This document shows positions 32,700 through 45,919 of a stretch of DNA of 64,000 nucleotides, in pieces. Within the stretch, counting starts at the first letter, position 1; each line of letters starts with the position of its first letter. Origin of the DNA: Macrocystis pyrifera (lineage: Eukaryota > Sar > Phaeophyceae > Laminariales > Laminariaceae); the NCBI GenBank assembly GCA_031763025.1, contig JASSKH010000010.1, positions 14,277,427 through 14,341,426 on the forward strand, in the 5' to 3' direction. A program made the position numbers and the translations under genes. The notes beneath the pieces were generated by a model that saw only the letters and a list, made by a program, of their open reading frames with translations, ran no database searches and had not been told where the DNA came from.

Positions 32700-33380
32700 T
32701 GAACCGCCGAGTGGGAGGGGCTGCTGATCGGCGGGGAGGCGAGGTGTCCCTCCACCCCTCCGTCTTGGACCACTGGTCACTTGTCAGTCACGATTGGTGA
32801 CTGGTCGCTGCTCCACTCATGGCAGGCCTTACTGCCGTGCTGATTGTACTCTTACCGTCGAGGATGTCAGGAGGCACGTCGAGCCACGCCAATTGTGCTC
32901 TGTCAAAGGGTGTAGGGCCGAGTGTTTTAGGGTAAAACCTTGAGGTAGTTTGGTGTCAGGCAAGGCGTGTGTCGAGGTAAAAAATTGCCGACTATCAAAA
33001 GGGGTTAAAGTGGCTGTCTCCTGACATCTCCGCTCTACTTGGAGCTCACCACTTATTCGAGAAAATGGTTGAGGTGCACTGCTCCTGCTGTTGTGTGCGA
33101 GACAAAGGGACTGCCGTAACGGTAACCATTGGTTGATTGGCTCTGATTGGCTTAGGGGTTAGGGATAGTTATATTATATTCGTCTCGCACACGGGGTGTG
33201 TCAGGGGTGTGCGGCGTGTCACCCTTTTTCTCTAAGGTGGTGAGCTGTGAAACCACCCCTGCATCCTTGCCTGTTTCCTTCACCCTGTATCCTGCCCTCA
33301 GTACCGTGCATACAACTGCTGTCTTCGTCGCGTCCGTCGATATGTAACTGATATCATATCCCTACCCCGCCTCGAACCCG
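32700..33380. other. upstream of the acyltransferase exons, no gene seen
   Basis: The missing first exon of the acyltransferase and its promoter should lie here or further upstream. No exon with a fitting phase-0 donor was identified. Confidence 0.3.
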
Positions 33381-33446
33381 AACCCCCCCCCCCCCCCTCC
33401 CCCCGCCCCAATCCCCCCCCCCCAATATCCTGTGGAAAAAACGCAT

Positions 33447-33587
33447 TGAGCGACCAATGCGGGAGGTGTCTCTATTTGGAGTAGGAGCGGTGCTCCATCT
33501 CGAAAGAGAGATGCGTGATCAATGGTCAAATGGCATATGGCAAGCTAATAATGAGTACGCCCCCTCCCCCCCTCCCAACCCCCTCCC
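33447..33587 (+). mobile_element. LINE 3' tail fragment in front of an acyltransferase exon
   Basis: TGAGCGACCAATGCGGGAGG, GTCTCTATTTGGAGTAGGAG, GATGCGTGATCAATGGTCAA, AATAATGAGTACGCCCC then a C-rich tail to about 33587. An older C tract (33386-33422) precedes it. The tail ends about 18 bases before the acceptor of the exon at 33606. Confidence 0.8.
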
Positions 33588-33605
33588 GTGCAACCGCCTC
33601 CTCAG

Positions 33606-33796
33606 TATGTGCTGCTGCTGCTGGCGGCGTACCCTCTTGCGGCGGTGTTCTCTCGCCTCCCGAACGCGACGGTGAAGCATCTGTTTTCGGCCCTGGTGGG
33701 GGTGTGGATGATGCAGTTCGTCTTCTACGGGCAGTGGATACACTCCTTCGTGTCGGCGGCCGTGACGTACCTGATGGTGCTCGTCCTGCCCAACAA
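33606..33796 (+). CDS. acyltransferase exon 1 found (helices 1-3)
   Basis: Acceptor CCGCCTCCTCAG, then YVLLLLAAYPLAAVFSRLPN, ATVKHLFSALVGVWMMQFVF, YGQWIHSFVSAAVTYLMVLV, LPN and AA|GTGAGA (phase 2). PLAxxFxxLP and KHLF are typical near the MBOAT N-terminus, so perhaps 20-40 residues are missing upstream. Confidence 0.88.
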
Positions 33797-36700
33797 GTGA
33801 GAGAGAGAGAGGAAAAGGGAGGAATCGGTCCGGTTTTTCCGGTCGGTTTTTGTTTTGTCAGAGGAGTCCCGCGTTGTTTGTCTGATTTGTTTTTCGGTCC
33901 CGCTTCCGGTCCTTGGTCGTACGACTGCGGCCACGCGTGATATCGAGTACACCCCGCTTGGCAAGACAGACTTTTATGGGGTCATACAAGACCCTTTCAG
34001 ATGCTTTCAGCTCCTTAATTTCCCGTCCTGCCGGATGCTTTTGGGTCGTTTGCCGGGAAAGATCAGCACTGATGTTGTCAGAGGCACCCGTGTTGTCAGT
34101 TCGTTCCCCCTTGACAAGATACACTTTCGCGTCCGTTTAGATCCTTTCAGATCCTTTCAGATCCGTTCAGATCCTTTCTGGTCCTTTCAGATCCCTTCTA
34201 TTATTAGTCCGTTCGAATATTTTTTTGGCGAATTTCAAGGAAGATCAGCACCGATCGTAGTCAGCCTATCGTTGGGGACTTACGTCCGTATCTGCCCACC
34301 AGGCCACCCCCTTGGCAAACGCATAATTTCGCCAAAAGCAATCTGGACTACTTGGTGATGCGTTATCATCAAAAACAACGTGAACTAGCTACAGTACGAG
34401 TACGTATTATCTGTTCACTTTGTCAACACTTTTTTTTTCTCACTGCTGCTGTAAATATAAAATCTTTTTTTTTTTTGCTTCACATACTTTTTCTTGGACC
34501 TAATACACGAATTACAAAAAATCGCGTTCCCGTGGAAAAGGTACATGCCCAAGGTGGTCTTCGCCTTCGTCCTCGGTTACATCAGCCTGTCTCACCTGTA
34601 CCGCGCATACGTTGACTACATGGGCTGGAGCCTCGACTTCACGGGCCCTCAGGTATCCAACAAGCAACCAATCATACAAATCATACAAGTCATACAAAGC
34701 CTACAGACATGTACCCCTGTGTCCCTGAATGTATTCGTTTATATTCTCATGTAGTAACCATCTGTGTATTCTTACTTGTTAGACACGGCCCATGTGGTTC
34801 GATACAGAGCGGTTTACCTACCCTACAGCAGTATTAATCGTACCAGGTATACGTGATGCTGGTTTCGTTTCGACTCGTCATGAAGAATATACGTCGATCA
34901 CATCGCCACAATCGTCAACTATCGATCATCCTGTCAACTCTAACTTTGTCTTAAATTGTCTCCCGGTCGTCAATCTTGGACCATTTTTTTTGTCATTTTT
35001 TTTTTTTTTTTTTTTCCCACCAATCGCTCATCACTCATCGATCGTCGTCATGATGGCACTTTGTCCTGAAATATAAGGTTCGTTTTGATGAAATACTATT
35101 TACGGGGGTCCATAGTTAACGGGACCAATTTTTTTTAGTAAAAATAGGTAAACATATTGGTTTTTTATGTATACTTTAGGTCCTATTAACTATGGACCCC
35201 CCCCGTAAATAACATAGAAAAATGTGCTTTTTAGTCAGGGACAGCGTGATGCATTCTACCTGGTACACAATATCGAGAATCGTTGGCACACAGCAGTATG
35301 CAACATGCATTTCGTGTGCAGTTTTCTTTTTTTTTTTCGCAGTGCTTTTTCTTGGTGCTTGTCGTATACACCGGGTAGAGTAGTATGTACACCTACCTAC
35401 AGTAGTATGTTTCTTCCATTCAAATGTCTTCCTACTGTATTACAGAAATGCTTTTTTTGTGCTTTTTTTTGTGTGTATATCCTCCGGCGGATTGGTAAAA
35501 ATAAGTGCGGTAGTATTTCACCCATTGGGCAGATCACGAGCTAGGTCTTAAAAGGTCATACAGATCATCTGGATGATCTAGATCCTATATTACGAAAGCG
35601 GGTTTTCTGCGCGATAGTATTTCACCCATTGGACATGTAGATCATCGAAAGGTCATGCAGATCATCTATATAATCTAGGTCCTACAGGTCTACGTTTTCC
35701 GTTGTGGCACGGTGTGCAAGAGCCCGTATCATGCAGATAGATCCCTACCTGGTGAGCGTGTCGTGTAAAGCAAAAGAGCCCGTAGTAGACTACTCGTGCA
35801 GATCCCACCCGAAAAGTCTACTGTTACTGTGCAGATCCTACATGCAGGCGCAGATACTACCTACAGGTGCAAATACTAGAGACCATGTACAGGAGCAGAT
35901 ACGGCATACAGGTGCAGATCCTACATACAGGTATGAGGGATGTACCGCTCTGTCCCGAATTTTAAGGACCGTTCATCCATTAATATTCACTGTAAACGGT
36001 GCCTACATTTTATTTAGGGACATGGTGGTGTCTGCCCCGAAATAACTACAGATCCTGCATTGGCGATCCGTCTGATCTCACCTGGAATGTGTTGTCGTGA
36101 CTGCTGTGTTTGTGTTGTCGTTGTTTTATGTTGCTGCGGTCCGCTGTTAATGCTGCAGATGGTGCTGACGATCAAGCTGAGCTCTTTCGCCTACAACGTG
36201 TGGGACGGGCGGAAGTGGGCGGAGATAGAGAAGGATACCGGAGACAAGAAGAAGGACAGGTCAGATAATAAGAAAACTCGAGGGCTGGGTTGAGAACATC
36301 AGAGCTCATTGACGAGCGGCCCACGTCTAGAGGTAGTAAGCTCAGCCCTGAGTTAAGGATTTCAAGAGCCGAGCCAAAAACTCGAGAGCTGACTATGAAA
36401 TGCAGAGCGGAGTGTGAAATTAAACCTGATAGCTGAATAGGAAACTAAACTCAGAGCTGGGTAAGAGAACTTCAGAGTTGCGTGAGAGAACTTCAGAGAT
36501 GCGTGATATAATCAGAGCTGAGTGAGGAACTCAAGAGCTGGAGTGAAAAACTCTGAACCTTTCCGGGTATATGTGTCGTATAAGCAGGAACTTTGGTACA
36601 CGTAACGACGTCGTGCAACGAGTGCAGGTTTTCTACTGTCGGCGCCGCCTCGTATTTTGTCTGCTGTACGAGCAATTACTAGGGCTGTGAGTCGCCACGA

Positions 36701-39700
36701 CTAAGTCACCACTAGCTATTAATACTTACTAATTGAAAAATCGTCAGTCGTTTCCCGGGGGTGCCGACTATCCGACTAATCGGGTTTCCATACTATTAAT
36801 AGTAGGAAAAAACGTTGAACGCGGGATATATAATTTTGTTTTTTCGGCGGGGGAGGGGGGGGGGGGTGTTCGATATCATGCATGGCCGTAGTCGTATGAC
36901 CATATACCCTCGTATCCCTACAATGCCTCCAACAAATGGGCGTTACATAGGAGGGGGGGGGGGGGGGGCGCTTGGCTGAAGGGGGGCTGGTTTGGCTTAA
37001 GTTAGCAAGCCGACCGACCACCAGCTCTGCCTTCCCCAGCTGATTTGCCGACTACAGACAGTTAGTTGGCTAGCGGTACCTGCCGGCTGTTATACATTCG
37101 TGATATCCTGCCGACCGCTCTAGCAATTACGAGAAATAAAAAAGAGCCGCGGTGGACTAGTCTTGACTGTATATTTAGAGCGTGCGAGTTGCCGCGCCGG
37201 ATGGCGGGGGCTGGGATCGGTTCCAGTTTTCGGCAACTCGGACAGATCATGATCTAGATGATCTATTTATAGATAATCTATCTGCAGTATTATAGATCGT
37301 AACCTGCCGTCAAGACATGTTGTGCACGGTCGGATACTGCGGTGAATTACAGATCCAACCCAGGACGTATTGTATGCCCCAGGTCATGCAGGTTATATCA
37401 CACGACTTCCACCCTGAAACATGGCCTTTAGACGGAACAGATCAGGAGTCTTATCTATCCATCTATCTGTCCTGAAGAAGTCTACCTTGAATATGAGCGG
37501 GAATCGATTGTCTGTCGGATGCAACAATTCAAACACGGTGCTCTGTGATGTGTGGATGAACTGTTGGGGCGTGGGCACTTGCTGTGTCGCAATTGTGTTT
37601 TTGTTTGCGTCCTTGATTTCTTGTGTGCATCCACGATCTGTGTGTGCTTTTTTTCGTGGTGTTTTGTGTTGTTTCCACGATTTTAGAGTTTTTGTGGGTG
37701 TATTCATATGTATGAATATTCGCGATTGTGTGGATGGATGTTCATCGCTCATGCTCATAGTTTTTGTTTTTGTTTTTTGTTTTTCATGTTGGTTCTTCCT
37801 TTTTTCATCGTGTATGCGCCCTTCTTATTATGTGCGACTTTTCTTCGTGTGTTGTATGAATAGTATTTTTTAGAAAATGAAAAGATTATGAGCTGTGAGA
37901 TCGAAGATTTTGCCGAAGATCATATTTGCAAGCTGTGTGTGATACTACTTAAAATAGTGATGCTTCCATCGCGCGAATGTACTGTGGGACGGGTTGTATA
38001 TGCCCTCATGCCGGATAGGTATATATATATATTTAATCCTTATGATATTGAGGAGAACCTTAACCTGACAGCTGTGGGACTCAGGAAGTGTGTGGGTATA
38101 TATTTAGATATAGCCAATATGGTTTGAAGGGATTCAGGGCTTTGGCACACCGTAGCTTTATCGCACGTAGGAATGATATGATGTGATATTTGTCTGTGAT
38201 TGGTTTTATTTCGAGAAAAACAATGCGCCCTGCCTGCACAGGGTTCTCGCGGCGAGGCGGCAGTACGCCATCCGCTCCGTGCCGAATCCCCTGGAGTTCT
38301 TCGGCTACGTGTATTGCTTCTCCTCCATCCTCGCCGGGCCTGCCTTCGAGTACACCCTGTACGACAACGCTACCAGCGGAGAGGCCTACCGGAAGGTTAG
38401 CTTGGTTCTGCCTCACTCTTTCTTGTTTTCACTCTCCTCTTCGTACGTACCAGTATATACTATTGCTGTATATACCAGGCTTGTATTCGTCGAATTCCGT
38501 GCGTTTTTTTGTGATACCTGATGCTTTTTTTTTAATTGTTTTTGTTCATTTTTCGTGCGTTTTTGCTACCGGTGTTGCTCATTTTGGTATTTTTCTGCGT
38601 TTGAGTACGTACACTCTCTGTGCGACAACGCCACCAGCGGGGGAACAAGCCTATCGGAAGGTTAGCTTCGTTTTACCTATCTCATTTCTTGCCTGCGCTC
38701 TCCTCTCCGTACCTACATACTGTTGCTTTATACCTGGTATATGTATATCCTCTATCTACTACTCTGTCCGTAAATGTAAGGATGCGTTTGTATATCAACA
38801 CTGAATACAATCGATTCTTATTTTTTCGGACAGAACGGTACAATATTTTTGTCGAATTTTGTGTGTGTGTGTGTGTGTTTTTTTTTTTTTTGTGTGCGTG
38901 GTAAAATATTTTGAATGCATTTTTGTGTTTTTTTTTTTGCTTTTTGTATTTTTTTTTGGAATTTTTTGCTTTTTTTTTGCAGGGCTACCGGAAGGTGACC
39001 GTAGCTGCTTTGCCGCCCCGCCGCCCACGGGTGGTGGGAGCGCCTCTCTCGCCTTCGCTCTCCGTATTGTTTTGGGTGTTCTTTTTATTTTCGAAGTATT
39101 TTGTATATATATATATTTAATACGACTGTAATTTTTTGCGATGTTTTTGTTCAATTTTCGTGCTCGTTGTAATGTTGTTTCATACGTACGTTCTACTACT
39201 GTTGTACATTGTTTTGTACGTTTTTGTACTTGAGTATATTTTTAATGTGTGTGTGTTTTTCTGTGTTTTCGTAGCCGCGCGCAGATGGAAATAACCCAGA
39301 CGGGAGTTTCCATCTGCTCGCCACGCGTGCGCGCGTGTAGGTGGCGTGGGAGCATGCATGGTCGTGTCAAGACCAGAGGAGGCGTGTGGAATGCTCTTGT
39401 TTCTTGTCCCGTGAAAGGTTTCCCTGCTTTTGAAGCCGTGTGTTTGCTGCCCAACGGGACTGGATGAAGCTACATCAATACTAGTGTAGTACAGCAATAA
39501 CAGCATAATGGCGCGTACTGCTGGGAATATAGCAATCTCTCATTCGACTCGACCACTTCGTCTACTTAACATGCGCAGCTCTGAACCGCTACATCGTATG
39601 AGGGTAGACCCCGCGGACGCTTAAGCCAGAGGACGAGGACTTTCCCACCCGGCCATGTACCTACCCACCCGGCTAACAGCGGCTTACCGCCACAATCCAA

Positions 39701-40507
39701 GCATACTTGATGCCCCCCCCCCCCCCCCCTCCCCCAATCACCCTCACTTCCCACCGCCAACCCCACCCGCTGCCGCTGCCGCTCCTCCCCCGCCCTCGCC
39801 CCACCCGCTGCCGCTTCTCCCCCCCCCTTCCACTTGACGCTGCGATCGACCTTGCGGTCATTTCGCTTCTCGCGCGCGCGTGTGGCGTTTGCTTGGTTCA
39901 ACAGAAGGGCGAGAAGGTCAAGATACCGCCGAACTTGGCAGCGGCGCTGGCTCGGTTTGCGGCGGGCATTTTGTGCCTCGTGCTCTTCCAGGTCGGAGCG
40001 GCCTACTACCCTCTCAAGGTGGGATTTTTTATTCTTTCGGGTTATATTTCGTGGGTTGTGGTGCTGTGGAGGACAGGTGGCTGGTGGTTGGTGGTTGATG
40101 GGGGTGGGGGTGGTGGTGGTTGTGGAGGTGGGGTAGGTGATGGTGGTGATGTTGTTCTTGGTGATGGGTGAGGATGGGAGTGGTGGGGGTGGTGGTTGGT
40201 GTTGGTGTTGGTGTTGATGGTGTAGTGATGGCGAGGGGGAGGAGGGGGCGTACTCGATATGTTACATCGCCGTAGTCGTATGACGGTAGGCCTTTGAATC
40301 CCTACAATGCCGGGAAGTAGGGGGGGCTAGGGTCGTGGTGAGGGGGTGATGGTGGTGGTGGGGGGGGGTGGTGGGGGGTGGGGGTGGTGGTGGCGGTGAT
40401 TTCTGCAGCACTTGTGGTGCGGGTGGTACCTTAGTTTTGCTTAACTTTTTTTTTTGTGACTGTAGGTGTTGCTGTCGGACGTGGTCGTTCGCCTTGACGT
40501 TGTTGTT

Positions 40508-40543
<36 letters not shown>

Positions 40544-43500
40544 TGTTGACCGCCTCGATTTCCCCAGTGTTTGTAGGCGGCGCACTTGGGCAACGCAAGG
40601 TTTGAGTCAGCCAAGAGCGTGATTGCGTGCTTACCGTTTTGCGGACTCAGTCCTCCAAGAGCCCCATGTTACATCGACGTGCGTGCGATCCACACTGTGT
40701 ACCGCTACCTCCCCGCCCCTAACCGATCCCCCACCATCCTACACGACCCTCCTTCTCCCTCCCTCCCTCCCTCCCTCCCTCCCTCCCTCCCTCCTCCCTC
40801 CCTCCCTCCCTCCCTCCCTCCCTCCCTCCCTCCCTCCCTCCCTCCCTCCCTCCCTCCCTCCCTCCCTCCCTCCCTCCCTCCCTCCATCCTTTGCCGTCTG
40901 ATTGTAGATGATGAGGGCTGCGGAGGTGGCACACCTTCCGATGTACCACCGCATCGGGCGCGCTTGGTGACGCTTTTCTTCGTGAGGATGAAGTACTTCT
41001 TCGCTTGGAAGGTGATTGATTCATCTGACCATTTACCCCTGTTAGCAGTGGTAGTAGTGGAAGAAAATTCTACGCGAGTAGACGAGGGAAGAAATAAAGG
41101 GCTGGACCGAAGTGTTGTCAGGACGAAAAATGTAAGGCACGAACCGTACGTAGTGGCGAGGGGGGGCGAGGGGGTACTGCTATGTGAGCCCGACTCTATA
41201 GGAGGGAACTAGAAATACGGGCGAATATAGTAAATGGGATAGCGAAAAATAAAATAAGATAAAACTGAAGTAAGACCCTTTTCGGGAGCTTTCGAGGAAG
41301 AAAAAACACACATGACGAAGCCATTTTTTCGACTACAGCGTCGACCGCGCGCGAGCCCGGACTGCAACAGAAACTGTAGGAGGGATACACGCGCATGATG
41401 ATGGTGATGATGGTGATGGTGATCATACGAACGCTAATGCTTCGTGACACCGCGCGTCCTTATTATCGAATAGGCACTTGATGACACCGCGCGTCGTACA
41501 GTGGTCGTACGAGTAGGCCCGTTTTTGTTTCGTTCGGCCGTGCTTGAAAAGTCAGACTATTTTTACGACGTACTGCGAGACAAACATTGACACTCGTCGA
41601 ACAGATCGCGATCTACTGCCGTGGATCATTTACAGATCATCTATAGAGCTATAGATCAGACAGATTGTCTAGATCATAGGCTGCCGTTATGATATCTTGC
41701 GCAGGATCTGTGCAGTACAGGTACATCCAACCCAAGAACTCACTCACCACCCTGTCCTTGAATGCAGGGACCGTTTGCATTGAAATATCTTCTATAGATC
41801 AATAGATCAGATGGATGATCTAGAACCTAGGCTGCCGCCATGATGTCTTGTGCAAGATCTGTGCAGTACAGGTACATCCAACCCAAGAACTCACTTACCA
41901 CTCTGCCCTTAAACACAAGAAACGTTTGTATTGAATATCAGTATGGAAATGCTGTAGATCATGCAAATGTACGCCCCCCCCGACCACCCGGAAACATGAA
42001 CTGCTGTAGATCGTACAGATCAGGGATCTATTTATCTATCTATCGATCGATCGATCTATCTGCTCTGGAATTATCTAGATCCTCGATTAGAAACCGACGA
42101 TACGCCCGAGGCGTGAAATATTTGTTCCCTCGAGTATTCGTTTTCTCGTTCAATAATTGTCTGATATCAAGCACTTTGGACCCACAATTTCGGGTGCATT
42201 CGTACAGACCAGGGATCTATCTATATTCCATGTCTATCTATCTATCTATCTGTCTGTCTACCCCTACCCTGAAATATCTAGACCATCGAGTAGAAACCGA
42301 TGATACGCTCGAGATGTGAAATATTTGTTCCCTCGGGTATTTTTTTTTCTCATGAATTGTCCGATTTCAGGCAGTCTGGACCCACAATTTTGGGTGCATA
42401 TGTATGCACATGTTTAGATGGTATGTACATGCGGTAGTGGTGCAGTACTGCAGCATTGATAGTGAGTGTTTCGTTGTGCCGCTCGGTGCCGTGTTCGCCG
42501 TGTGCGGTCATGTCATGTGTGGTGGTGTATTGCGTGATGTGATGCGTGTGATGTGATGCGTTAAGTGTGATGTTGCACGGACATTTTTTGGCCGTGTGTG
42601 ATGGGTGTGAGCGCGTGTTGTTTGCCGCGCCTCTCGGTGCTGTGTACGTGATGGCCTGATGCGTGATGTTGCGCGGACATGTTTCGCCGTGTGATGGTGT
42701 AGTTGTGTGTCGTTTGTTGTGCCTCTCGGTGCCGTGTGTGTGGTGCATCACGCGTGACGTTGCACGGGCATGTGTCGCGTTGTGATGTGTGACTGTCGTT
42801 CGTTGTTTGTCGCGCCTTTCGGTGCCCTGCGGTAGGTGCGGTGTTGCAATATATGCCATTCGTGATGTCGCACGGACAAGTTTCGCCGTGTGATGTGTGA
42901 TTGCGTTGTTTATTGCTTGTTGTGCCTCTCGGTGCTGTGTGATATGTGTGATATGTGATGTGTGATGTGTTATCGTCGGCTGTCCGCTCCGCAGATCGCA
43001 GATGGGGCGTCCGTTCTCGGGGGCTTCGGGTTCCAGGGATACAAGGCCGATGGGACAGTCGTCGGCTGGGACGGGGTGAGGACAGTACATTTTGATTTTA
43101 TAAATTATTTATAAAAACCGAGTGTTGGGGTGGGGTTTTGTTTCGCGGGTTTCGGTTTTTTGATGCGGCGTGATTGGGTTTGGTGGCTTTTTTTTGGATG
43201 GATGGTTGTGTGGTTTGTTGGTGGCTTTTTTTTTGTTCTGTGGATTCGGGTGGTCAGTTTGGTTGGTTGCTTTATTGAGGGGTTGATTAGTATGGTGTGC
43301 GTTGTACTCATTTTCATCCGCTTCTTCTACGCAACTACAGCAGTCCACCCAATGTCCGTCCTGTTCCTTATCCTAGAGAGATACCGGGCACTATTTGTGT
43401 GGCCACAGACGGTGAGACAGAGAAAAGCCGAAACAAAAAAAAAAAAACCCCGCGGAAAATGGGTATAGCAAGTGAAGTGTCAACGTACCGGGTACGAGAA

Positions 43501-45857
43501 CGTGGTGGGCATGTTCAAAGGCCGATTGGTGTGTGTGGTTGGTTGGTGTCATTTTTTTTCGTTGGTTGGTTCTTGTTGAGGATGTTGCTGGTCGACTGAT
43601 TGTTTTGGGGGGTTGGTTTTGCATGCTCGCGTGGAGGAAGCGGTTTCTTGATTCGATCGTGGTCGTTCCCTCGTCTGATGCCCCCTGACTAAAAGTGCCG
43701 GTACTGGATGGACTACATATAGTGTTGGATTATTCTGTTTCCGTTTTCTTGGCCTCCGGATGTCCTTTTTGAAGAGAAAGGGAAACATAGAGAGAGAGAA
43801 AGGAGGAGGAGGGGGGGGGGAGAGGGAGAGGGAAAGAGAAGAAGAGCAGAAATGCGGCAAAAATTAGCGATTTGGTCTAGACTACTTCATCGGCTTGCTT
43901 GAGGTGGCTTGTTTCCTTGCCCTTTTTTTTTTTTTTTACCTTGCTGCATGTGCGTGTTTTAGTCTCGTACCTAATGCCTGCCGTTCGCTTGCAGGTGAGC
44001 AACATCGACATCATGTCCTTTGAGACGTCCCCCTCCGTGGTGGTGAACACAAGGGCCTGGAACAAGAGGACGCAGGGCTGGCTCGAGCGATACGTCTACA
44101 TGCGCACTGGTGAGAATGGTCCTCCAAACCCTCGGCGATGGTGGTGGTGGCGGCGGCGGCTTTGGCGATGGTGGAAGTTTTACCACCCTCTCCCCTCACA
44201 TGCCGCTCCTCCGCGCGTGCGTTGTTCTTTGGGTTTGAGCAGTTCACTTCCTCCTGCCTGCCCCGGGTCTTTCCCCTCTCCCCCCCCCCCCCCCGCTCAC
44301 CGCAATGTCTGCCTGGTCGGTGAAAACCCGACGTGCTTCGTCCCGGCATTGTAGGGATGCGAGAGTCTATGGTCATAAAACGGCTATGCATGATAATGAG
44401 TATACCCCCCCCCCCCCCCCATCCTCCTTCCCTTGTCGGCACCTGTCACCGGTTAGGCAACAGCCTGGTTGCTACCTACTTCGTGTCGGCCTTCTGGCAC
44501 GGCTTCTACCCCGGATACTACCTCTTTTTCATGTGAGCTTACGTGCTTTTCGAGCGAGGTTAATGTGCCGTCTTTTCGCTGGGAGGTTGCCTGCTTTTCG
44601 CCTTAGCTTGTGCCTGCTTTTCATATGTGATGGACCAATTTTCATGTAATTATTCGTGCACAGCCAGTTAGTTGCCTGCCGTTTCCGATATTTGGTTCTG
44701 CCTCCTCTCGTGTGAGGTCGAGGTGTCCCGCTTTGCTTTCCTTCATGTGAGCATTTAGGTAGGGTTCAATTCAAGCGCGAGTCGCCACGGCCCAGGGGAA
44801 GGGGAGGGACGCGCGTTCGAAACGCAACCCCCGTCTGGAGATAGCACGGCTGAGAGTGCTCCATCCCACTCCCCCCCAACCCAACCTAACGAAACCCAAC
44901 CCAAACCCAAACCCAAGCCAAGCCAAGCCAAGCCCAACCCAACCCAAGCCAAACCATCCCAAGCCAAACCCAAGCCAAACCCGACCCATCCCAAGCCAAA
45001 CCAAATCCAACCCGAGTATCGTAGTGCAGGTGAGATGCGTTGCGCGACAGGGGTAACGTTTTAGCGACTGCTGTGGCTCCCTCCTTGGGTGAAGAGACGG
45101 AAAATGTGTATTCGGAACACCATTTGTTCTCATTTTACACGTTTCTTCGTTGTATCACGATATATATGTAGAGGCCATTCATTGGCTGCATGTTCCATGT
45201 TTTTTACCGAAAAGTCAGGTTGCGGGTGACTTAGCGATGACTTCGGTAAAATGACTTACCATATTTCATATATTACTGGTAATGACTCAGTATTCAATTA
45301 TTACGGGGGATCATAGTTAGTAGTACCTGTGATACACACAAAACCTATGTATTTACCTATTTTTACTAATAACATTTGGTCTCCCGTAATAGTGATCGTA
45401 TGACGTAGTAAAATGACTTCGTGATTGCTTAGTGATTACAGTAGGTAGTACCAGGTAATTTGTTAGCAATTGCCTGGTAGTAATTACGACCTATGTATGT
45501 AAATACTTAGTAATTGCTGGTAAAATTACTCGAGTATTGACGTGGTAATAGTATATATACTCTACGCAGCGCGTGCCCCCCAATACAATGGTTGATAAAA
45601 TCAATCCCTCACCCCCGCACATTGTGTACTGTTTGTTTGTTCATGCTATTCGATTGCTGAATCTCGCGGGGGGGGGGGGAGCAGGAGCCTTCCGGTTGTG
45701 ACGGCCGTGTCGCGCGAGCTGAAGAAGAAGGTCAGCCCCTACGTCCCCACGGGTGGTACCATTGGCGTGGCGTACCACATCCTCTGCGTCGCGGTTGTAT
45801 CGATGACGGTTAACTATCTCGTCATCCCTTTCCAGGTCAGAGTGGGAAATAAGGGGT

Positions 45858-45919
<62 letters not shown>

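Noticed and set aside
37393-37873. Overlapping open frames on both strands in acyltransferase intron 3
   Set aside because: One is Cys/Phe-rich from T-rich DNA and the other its complement; no family features.
44880-45012. Telomere-like CCCAAACCC repeats
   Set aside because: The unit is not constant (CCCAA, CCAAG, CCAAA mixed) and it lies in an intron of a well-supported gene.
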